The translations under genes and the position numbers were made by a program. From Chlorops oryzae (lineage: Eukaryota > Arthropoda > Insecta > Diptera > Chloropidae), in the NCBI GenBank assembly GCA_020466095.1, contig CM035807.1, positions 42,357,725 to 42,421,724 on the forward strand: DNA of 64,000 nucleotides, given 5' to 3'. Below are positions 56,366 to 64,000 of the stretch, in pieces. The number at the start of each line of letters is the position of its first letter. Within the stretch, counting starts at the first letter, position 1. The notes under the pieces are model-generated. The model was not told where the DNA came from. It did not search any database and was given only the letters and a program-made list of their open reading frames with translations.

Positions 56366-58326
56366 AGGAAAATTCTACGAAATAAAGGACGGTAAACGCC
56401 AAGCCCTAGCCGTATATAGTAAAAGGGCTGGCGCGGTACAGAGAGAGTCGAGATAGAATATACCAAAACAAATTATTTTCAAGAAATCAAAAGATGTTTT
56501 ACCGCAAGCTTGGGAATCAGCAATCCTTTGTGCATGCAGTTCCACCTATGGCAGAGATGAGTAACTTTTAGGCTTCCATATGGGGTGTAGAACCCTTTGA
56601 CAAATGCAACATCCTAATTCGAAGTGAGGAAAATGAAAATGAGAACCTCAGTTCCATGGTTTCAGGTAGTATATCTGTGGACGAAGTAAAGAATGTAACA
56701 AACAGACTTCAAAACTGGAAAGCCGCCGGACCGGACAAGATACAAAATATATGGATAAAAAAATTTCACAATGTCCACCAGCACCTAGCGAGGTGTTATT
56801 CAGATTTCTTGGAACAACCAACAAATGTGCCTAGTTTCATGCTTTGAGGAACAACACATCTTTTACCAAAAACAGAAAATGCATCAGTTCCATCGTTATA
56901 CAGGCCTATCACTTGCCTTTCTGTTCTGTATAAGACTCTGACAAAGATATTTTCAAACAGAATTTATGAATATTGCCAAATAAATCACATCATATCAGAC
57001 GAACAGAAGGGATGTCAGAGGAGCTCTCAGGGATGCAAGGATCAAGTAACTATTGATAGTGTGGTTGTAAATCAGGCAAAGATGGGACATAGAAACCTTA
57101 GCATGGCGTACATTGATTACAGGAAAGCCTTCGATTCAATGCCACATGCGTACTTACTCTATATATTAGATCTTTACAAAATTGACCCAAGAATAGTTCA
57201 GTTCATGGAATCTGTTATGCCGAGATGGAATGTAAGACTTCAAATGAAGTCCGATGAAAGTGAGCCGATACCAATAAGATGTGGTATATTTCAAGGAGAC
57301 GCACTGAGCCCACTGTGGTTTTGCCTGGGCTTAAATATTTTGAGCAAACAGCTAAATAAAATAGCAAGAAATGTAGGTTTTCAGCTTAAAACACCAGAAG
57401 GTGGTATATATTTGAACAACCTCTTATATATTGATGACATTAAATTGTACGCAGCTAGTCGAGAAAAACTAGCAAGAACGTTGGATATAGTGCTTATACA
57501 GGGTGTCCCGTTAGGTAGTACATTCCTTTACAGGGGTGGTAGGGGAGTCCAAGATGAACAAAAAATCGTATATGAGGTGGGGGCCCAAATGCACCCCTGA
57601 GGAGTTATAGGGCCTTAAAGTTTTTTGGCACAAAGTCCAGAAAAAAAATTCTCTCACGCTAGTGGCTTACTGTAGAAAAAAAATGTTATGCGGTTTGAAA
57701 GCCAATTGTACAGGCTTTTGGGCAAAATTGAATTGATGGTCAAAACTGCAGTTATTGTGTGAAAAATAAACGCTCAAAGTCAAAAATTCTGAAAAAATTT
57801 TCAATTATTTTACTTTAGGAGCCATTTTGGTATGGAAAAGGTCCAATTAACACATGCTTTTTTAATTTTTTTTTAACTCTTCGATTAATTAACTTCAAAT
57901 CTGTGGTACATTTGCTATACCTTATTAACGGTTTAACCTCAGGAAAAATAGGATTTAAAAAAAGCTTGATTGAATTAGCGAGCCTACTTCATAAACAAGT
58001 ATTGTCGTTAAGGAAATACGTCTGTGGAGAAGAGTGATCGCAATTAATTAGGGCTGTCGTGGTGGCTGATCAAGACTTCTCCCCTTTAAACTTGTCTGCA
58101 GAAATATTAGACGCTCCACCGAATGTAACAAGCATACAGGAGAGAAGAAATAGATGGCATACAAAGAAATTCATGGAGCACACGCACGCGAGCCTACTCG
58201 CCCAGAAGTTGACATTCGATTATCAAATTTGTGGCTAGTTAAAGGGAAACTTCATTCTGAGACTGAGGGCTTCATGATAGCAACACAAGACCGAGTTATA
58301 GCAACGAGGAATTACAGAGTGGCGTG

Positions 58327-58328
<2 letters not shown>
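56366..58328 (+). pseudogene. Dong/R4-like element II (RT part), interrupted
   Basis: The RT lead-in QNWKAAGPDKIQNIWIKKFH at about 56710 is followed by YRPITCLSVLYKTLTKIF. Then MAYIDYRKAFDSMPHAYLLY holds motif A, IRCGIFQGDALSPLWFCLGL motif B and LLYIDDIKLYAASRE the catalytic YIDD. This style is that of R4/Dong elements. At about 57495 the frame is replaced by unrelated DNA starting CAGGGTGTCCC, and Dong sequence resumes near 57965 (ASLLHKQVLSLRKY) up to FMIATQDRVIATRNY before the next TAA array. Stops and frameshifts are present. Confidence 0.8.
57496..57965. mobile_element. unassigned insertion in Dong-like element II
   Basis: About 470 bp of foreign sequence starts CAGGGTGTCCCGTTAG within the Dong-like RT gene. 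The opening looks like a DNA-transposon tip, but no inverted partner was found at the other side. It has no ORF I can name. Confidence 0.4.

Positions 58329-58404
<76 letters not shown>
58329..58404 (+). repeat. (TAA)n array, second
   Basis: A pure AAT array of about 25 units joins the end of Dong-like fragment II to the 5'-truncated start of fragment III. Confidence 0.95.
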
Positions 58405-58406
<2 letters not shown>

Positions 58407-59827
58407 GTGACATTAAATAACGAAATCCTAGAAAACATGAACCGTGGAGAGGAATACAAATACTTAGGTTTCCAGCAAAATACAAAAATAAATCACACTA
58501 CTATCAAAAAGCAGCTTACACAGATATACATACAAAGACTTAAACACATTTTAAAATCCTACCTCAACTCTAGAAACCTTTTTAAAGCCATAAACACATA
58601 TGCCATCCCGATTCTTACATTCTCGTTTGGGATAATAAAATGGTCAAACACCGATTTAAATAACCTGGAAATAACAACGAGAACATTACTGACCAAAAAC
58701 CGGAAACTTCACCCAAATTCGTGCATCCAGAGAATATCACTTCCACGGTCAGAAGGCGGAAGAGGAATGATAGACATACTCAACCTTCACAATAGCCAAA
58801 TCTCAAACCTTCGAGCTTACTTCCATCGCAACTCATCTAACCTACATCGTGCAACAGTTCTAGCAGATAAAAAGTACACACCACTTAACCTTAAAGACCA
58901 TGAATATACACTAACCAATAGAACAATACAGACCAAAAGAGATGCATGGGCAGGAAAAGAACTACATGGTAAGCACCCTTTTATCATGCAGAGCAGTAAT
59001 ATAGACCGCAAAAGCTCGTACACGTGGTTAAAGAAAGGGGAGCTTAACCCAGAGACCGAAGGGTTCCTCATAGCCATTCAAGACAATGTCATCGCTACAA
59101 AAAATTATGTCAAATACATACTCAAAGACCCCAATACAGTATCCGATAAATGTAGAAAATGCCATCAAAAGCCAGAAACAATAGACCATATAATTACAGG
59201 ATGCCAAATACTAGCAGGAACACAATACACAGAGCGACATAACATAGTTGCCAAAATAATCCACCAACAAATAGCCCTCAAATCCAAACTACTGACTGAG
59301 TACACACCATACTACAACTACACTCCCCAGAATATTCTTGAAAATGAAACCTTCAAAATATACTGGGACAGAACCATTCAAACAGATCACACTGTAGCAC
59401 ACAATAGACCAGACAATACCCTCATTAATAAAATCAATAAAAAAACATTTTTAATAGAAATAAGCACCCCATCCGATCATAACATACACCGCAAATATAC
59501 AGAAAAACTAGAGAAATACTTCGACTTAGCACAAGAAATAAAAAGAATCTGGAACCAAAAAACTGTAGAAATAGTCCCTTTTATAATATCACCGACCTGT
59601 ATACTTCACAACACATTTATAGCCAACCTAGAGAAACTAAACATACCCCTTAACTACCACTACTTCATTCAAAAAGCAATAGCCTTAAAAACGTGCAACA
59701 TAGTACGTAAATTCCTAGCCCAATAGAAACTGAAATAGAAACAACTTCCGACTTGCAGAAAATAAATCTGCCGTCGGATTGTTGTAAACAAAAGGTCCCT
59801 CGAACAAATATGAATGGGGTGAGAACA
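58405..59827 (+). CDS. Dong/R4-like element III, RT thumb and endonuclease
   Basis: An uninterrupted 439-codon frame (58407-59726) covers the C-terminal half of a Dong/R4-like protein. After the RT thumb (KYLGFQQNTKINHTTIKKQL) come the linker (WLKKGELNPETEGFLIAIQD), a zinc knuckle CRKCHQKPETIDHIITGC and the restriction-like endonuclease RPDNTLINKINKKTFLIEIS, in which RPD and the later Glu are both kept. The end is TCNIVRKFLAQ. A 100-bp 3' UTR leads to the next TAA array. It is 5'-truncated, but the endonuclease looks intact. Confidence 0.85.
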
Positions 59828-59831
59828 ATAA

Positions 59832-59873
<42 letters not shown>

Positions 59874-59874
59874 C

Positions 59875-59923
<49 letters not shown>

Positions 59924-59940
59924 TAATAATAATAATAATA

Positions 59941-60028
<88 letters not shown>
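59828..60028 (+). repeat. (TAA)n array, third and longest
   Basis: About 200 bp of AAT units with a few single-base interruptions follows Dong-like fragment III. The mini-me-like element begins at its right end and the array resumes after it at 61427. Confidence 0.95.
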
Positions 60029-60031
<3 letters not shown>

Positions 60032-61426
60032 GTAAGAAAGCTAAAGTCGGTCAAGCCCGACTTTGAAATACCCAGCGTCCCGACATTATGAGCGCACTTT
60101 GTTTTGCTTCTCTATTTGTGGGAGGGCAACATAAATTATTTCCCTACACCTTTCATTCGCCTTGGTGAACCTATGTTGCGAATTTGAAGCTTCGACGCCT
60201 TTTACTTCGGAAGTTACGAAAAATCTTTATTTGTGGGCGTGGCAGTGGGCGGGCCAAAAAAAAATTTTTCCTACACCTTTCATTCGCCTTGGTGAACCTA
60301 TGTTGCGAATTCGAAGCTTCTACGCCTTTTACTTCGGAAGTTACGAACAATCTTCATTTGTGGGCGTGGCAGTGGGCGGGCCGCATAAAAATTTTTCCTA
60401 CATCTTTCATTCGCCTTGGTGAACCTATGTTGCGAATTTGAAGCTTCTAGGCCTTTTACCTCGGAAGTTACGAAAAATCTTTATTTGTGGGCGTGGCAGT
60501 GGGCGGGCCACATAAAATTTTTTCCTACACCTTTCATTCGCCTTGGTGAACCTATGTTGCGAATTTGAAGCTTCGACGCCTTTTACTTCGGAAGTTACGA
60601 AAAATCTTTATTTGTGGGCGTGGCAGTGGGCGGGCCAAAAAAAATTTTTTCCTACTCCTTTCATTCGGCTTGGTGAACTTATGTTGCGAATTCGAAGCTT
60701 CTACGCCTTTTACTTCGGAAGTTACGAAAAATTTTCATTTGTGGGCGTGGCAGTGGGTGGGCCATAAAAAAATTTTCCTACACCTTTCATTCGCCTTGGT
60801 GAACCTATGTTGCGAATTTGAAGCTTCTACGCCTTTTACTTCGGAAGTTATGAAAATTCTCTATTTGTGGGCGTGGCAGTGGACAGCCTACAAAAATTTT
60901 TGTTCCTACACCTTTCATTTGCCTTGGTCAACCTATGCTGCGAATTTGAAGCTTCTACGCCTTTTACTTCACAAGTTATGATAAGCCCTTATTTTTGGGC
61001 TTATTTGTGGGCGTGGCTCGAGGAGGACGGCGTCCATTTTTTGCCAGGATATGTCCCTTTTCGTAGTTTACCAGCACACCAAATATCAATGGAATGTGTT
61101 GAGTGGTTCGCAAGTTACAAGCATTTTATTGAAAACACAATAAATTCATTTGTGGGCGTGGCAGTGGGCGGATGTCTCCCATTTTTACTTAGGATCATAC
61201 TCGGACCCCGATATACATGTGTGCCAAACTTCATTGGTTCAGCCGTTTCGGAGGAGATCCGACCACGGACGGACGGACAGACGGACAGACGGACAGACGG
61301 ACATGTCTAAATCGATTCAGTTTTTGATCCTGATCATTTCTATATATATTTTTCTATATCTCCGGAGCTTAATTCTCCCTGTTACAAGATTTGCACAAAA
61401 CTAATATACCCCGCTTACGCTGGGTA
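60029..61426 (+). mobile_element. mini-me/DINE-like element, longer copy
   Basis: It has the same start (AGTAAGAAAGCTAAAGTCGG), the same 126-bp tandem unit and the same end (CGCTTACGCTGGGTATAA) as 5758-6813, but about seven units instead of four to five. It sits inside a TAA array, with TAA units on both sides. The several short ORFs over it are repeat translations. Confidence 0.8.
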
Positions 61427-61587
61427 TAATAATAATAATAATACAAATATTTAGGATTTGAACAGAACACAACCATGATGTACAAAAATATAAAGAACAA
61501 ACTTACTTCAGAGTATAAAACAAGATTAAGAAACATAGCCAAATCAAAACTCAACTCCAGAAACATGACTAAAGCAATAAACACATA
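61427..61587 (+). pseudogene. Dong/R4-like element IV, fragment
   Basis: After a few TAA units the sequence encodes YLGFEQNTTMMYKNIKNKL and SKLNSRNMTKAINTYT, matching the RT thumb of element III. It is cut at 61587 by a Tc1-like element. Confidence 0.75.
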
Positions 61588-62420
61588 CACTCCCTTTCAA
61601 TGATTTAGACGCACCCTTACCTTGCAAACTAATTCCAATATATCTTCATTTATTCAAGTGAATTAAAAATAAAGAGTATGTCTTCTTTATTTAATACTTC
61701 CACACATAAAATACCAAAACAAAATTTAAAACGAAAAACAAACAATTTTTTCTTACTTCATATGAAGGCACTTGAAAAAAAAACATATTTTTGCATTTCA
61801 ATAGAATAGACGCAGTATCAAAAAACTTAAAATTTCTTAAAAAGACATAAATTTTTTTTTTACATTGGTTTTAAATAAGATGAGTACAACTAAAAAATCG
61901 TGTTTTAGTAGTGTGTACTTCCTTCATTTTTGTTAATTACCTCAAAAAGTCTGTCTTTTAAAGAAGAATATAAGGATTGGAGGTAATCCAAAGAAATGTC
62001 GCTCCATGCGGATTTAATTGCTGAAATTAGGGACTCCTTATCATCATATTGTTTTCCTCCTTCATAAATTTTTCGTAATAGCCAGCCCCAAACGTTTTCA
62101 AAAATTTTCAGATCCGGAGAATATGGTGGCCAAGACAATATTTCAACATTTTGACTTGAAATGTATGACTTTACGATTCGCGCGTTATGAATGGGAGCAT
62201 TGTCTTGTTGGAAAATCCAAGGCAAAGGACCAAAGAGGTTATTTAGCTTAGGAAATACCGATTCAAGCAAAGATTTGAATCGAGTTCCATTCATGGTTTG
62301 CTCGACAAAAGTCAATTCAATTGTCCCATAAAATGTTATCGCTCCCCATATCATAACACCACCCTCTCGGCTGTGGTGACGACTTCGAAAAATTTCTTCC
62401 TTTTGTAGTGGAGGTATAAA
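61588..62420 (-). mobile_element. Tc1-like element, 5'-truncated
   Basis: The left end CACTCCCTTTCAATGATTTA follows TA (61586-61587) in the Dong-like fragment. Transcription is on the minus strand. The right part and the right inverted repeat are missing. It is a different Tc1 family from that at 9729-12725. Confidence 0.7.
61905..62420 (-). pseudogene. Tc1 transposase, C-terminal half
   Basis: The frame 61905-62354 starts in GGVMIWGAITFYG and includes the second catalytic Asp in FQQDNAPIHNARIV and the third acidic residue in SPDLKIFENVWGWL. It ends EGSTHY. The region upstream to about 62420 still encodes EEIFRSRHHSREGG. The DNA-binding half and the first catalytic Asp are gone. Confidence 0.85.
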
Positions 62421-63390
62421 TAAAAATGCGATGTGTTATGTGCTCCTGCCAAAGTCGTACTCGGAAGGTAGTGAAATGAGTGGTTCTGTGAGGAGATTCT
62501 GAGCTGCCTCGTGTGCACTCGCATTCCAGCTGCTGTAGTCGTGTCGTGGGTTCATAATAAAGACCCCTCAGAATCTATGCCTTCGACTGGACCGGAGAAC
62601 AAACAAAAAAATTTGCACACGCTTACTATCGATTATACTGAAACAGTACCGCGGAAGCAAGTCAAATGCTACATTACCGAACGTAGCGCTATTGAAGGTT
62701 TAAGGCTACGCCGTGCCCACCCTAGCCATGGCCCTTCAGATCTCCTAGAGCCCCAGGTTCGCCAAAATTAAATAATTAGGTTTCAGACCAGTATAAAATA
62801 TTTATAGCAACATCTTTAATTAGATTCTTATTCTAAATTATCAAATTATAAATTCATTCATAAAGAGGATATCCGCAAAGCTTAGTATCATTTAATTGCA
62901 AGCAAAAACAAAGGAATCATTCGACTAGGCTTAAGCTATCTACATGAGACATAGTTTTCTTTTCTTTTTTTTTTTTCTTTGCACGAATTTCAAGGCAGGC
63001 GAACGAAACAAAATAGACCCAAAACAAAAACACAACTAAATTTCCAAGCGCGACTTGAATTGCTATGACTTCAGCTGCAATTGCTTCGGTTACAGATCAT
63101 AGCTCATAGGCTATGAAATAAACCAAAAAAAATTGTAAACAAAATCGACTTCGTACAATCATATAACCTAACCTGAATTATATACGCTATTGACTCATAT
63201 GCCACAAAAAAAAATGCAAAAAAAATTTAAGAAATATAAGAAAAATCATTTTTGTGGAACTTACATAAAATCGTAGTAGTATAGCACTTACGCACTTACT
63301 CCTTTTCAGCCTAAATAATTATTTATTATTTATTAGATAACAATCTAAGAAATATTTCTAACAATAAGAACCATCCATTTCACCAAGCAA
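62421..63390. other. unassigned DNA with one unrecognised ORF
   Basis: The frame 62511-62771 (86 codons) is GC-richer than its surroundings and encodes segments such as DYTETVPRKQVKCYITERSA and LRLRRAHPSHGPSDLL, which I cannot assign. It might be part of a retroelement gag or the end of another insertion. The rest is AT-rich with no features. Confidence 0.3.
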
Positions 63391-64000
63391 TAACCCAAGC
63401 TGACACAAATTACAACACCTCTAAACTTGAAAGACAACACAATAATTATAGATAATAACATAATCAGAAACGCAATACAACGGAAAAAAGAGTCATGGGC
63501 CAGCAAACAACTACACGGAAGACACTTCAATATAATGCTTAACCAAAACATAGACAAATCATTATCATATAAGTGGCTCAAAATGGGTGTTATCTATCCA
63601 GAAACAGAAGGCTTCATAATGGCAATACAAGACTGTGTTATAGCCACGAGAAACTACAGGAAGCATATTTTAAAAGAACAAATGGAAACTGATACATGCA
63701 GGCGATGCCATCAATACCGGGAAACCATAGAACATATAGTGGGAGGATGCAGACTACTCGCAGGAACGGAATACACCGAGAGACATAACATAGTAGCAGG
63801 AATCATACACCAACAATTGGCAATAAAACACAAACTTTTACAACAAGAAGCACCTTACTACCAATATAAACCAGAGAATATATTAGAAAACCGAAATATA
63901 AAAATATATTGGGACATGGAAATTCAAACAGACAGAAGAATAGGAAACAACAGACCCGACATCACTATGATAAATAAAACAGACAGGACCACATTCCTCA
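63391..64000 (+). CDS. Dong/R4-like element V, partial at window end
   Basis: From about 63394 the plus strand is open to the last base. It encodes the linker and endonuclease of another Dong/R4-like copy: KKESWASKQLHGRHFNIM, GVIYPETEGFIMAIQDCVIA, the zinc knuckle CRRCHQYRETIEHIVGGC, LLAGTEYTERHNIVAGI and NNRPDITMINKTDRTTFL. It matches element III through most of its length but clearly differs in sequence. The upstream part to about 63340 belongs to it in another frame. The end lies outside the window. Confidence 0.85.

Noticed and set aside
58154..58459. Poly-Asn and poly-Ile ORFs over the TAA arrays (also 59665-60054)
   Set aside because: They are translations of the AAT microsatellite joined to Dong-like sequence, not proteins.

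Overview
The window is an AT-rich stretch of eukaryotic (insect) DNA made almost entirely of transposable elements nested in one another. I see no intact host gene, no rRNA or tRNA gene and no CRISPR array. The mix of families (mdg1- and gypsy-type LTR elements, jockey, RTE-like and Dong/R4-like non-LTR elements, Helitrons, hAT, Tc1, pogo and Harbinger DNA elements, and mini-me/DINE-like repeats with a GGAC/AGAC microsatellite) points to a higher dipteran fly. The species cannot be told from the sequence.

Layout. 1-5.7 kb: unassigned DNA with a recurring 13-mer, then a 2.1-kb fold-back hAT-like element with an 8-bp target duplication. 5.8-13.4 kb: a mini-me-like tandem-repeat element, a decayed hAT transposase, a pogo-type MITE, a three-level nest (Tc1 carrying a Harbinger-like element carrying a MITE), a Harbinger MITE and a tRNA-like SINE with a 13-bp duplication. 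13.6-33.2 kb: a jockey element split by a 17.4-kb LTR retrotransposon ('element A', 513-bp LTRs, TSD CCAT), which is itself split by a 6.8-kb mdg1-like LTR retrotransposon ('element B', about 546-bp LTRs, TSD CTGG). 33.5-38.8 kb: an RTE-like fragment with a GAA tail, then a hAT element with long terminal inverted repeats. 40.8-55.6 kb: two nearly identical Helitrons joined head to tail with no spacer, the second carrying a hAT MITE whose empty site is preserved in the first. 55.7-64 kb: five fragments of Dong/R4-like non-LTR elements, mostly separated by (TAA)n arrays, with a second mini-me-like element and a truncated Tc1 element among them. The last Dong fragment runs off the end of the window.

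The most unusual object is in element A. Downstream of its integrase, where related elements may carry env, the reading frame that holds the integrase tail runs straight into a protein tyrosine phosphatase (PTP) domain. The KNRY loop, the YIATQGP motif, a WPD-like loop (WVD), the HCX5R signature and the Q-loop are all recognisable. This looks like capture of a cellular or viral PTP by a retrotransposon as a Pol-PTP fusion. This copy has frameshifts, so activity here is doubtful, but the LTRs differ at only 3 of 513 positions.

Limits: everything was read by eye. Family assignments rest on motifs, and element ends on terminal repeats plus target duplications. Many single-base indels lie in homopolymers, so some apparent frameshifts could be assembly errors.
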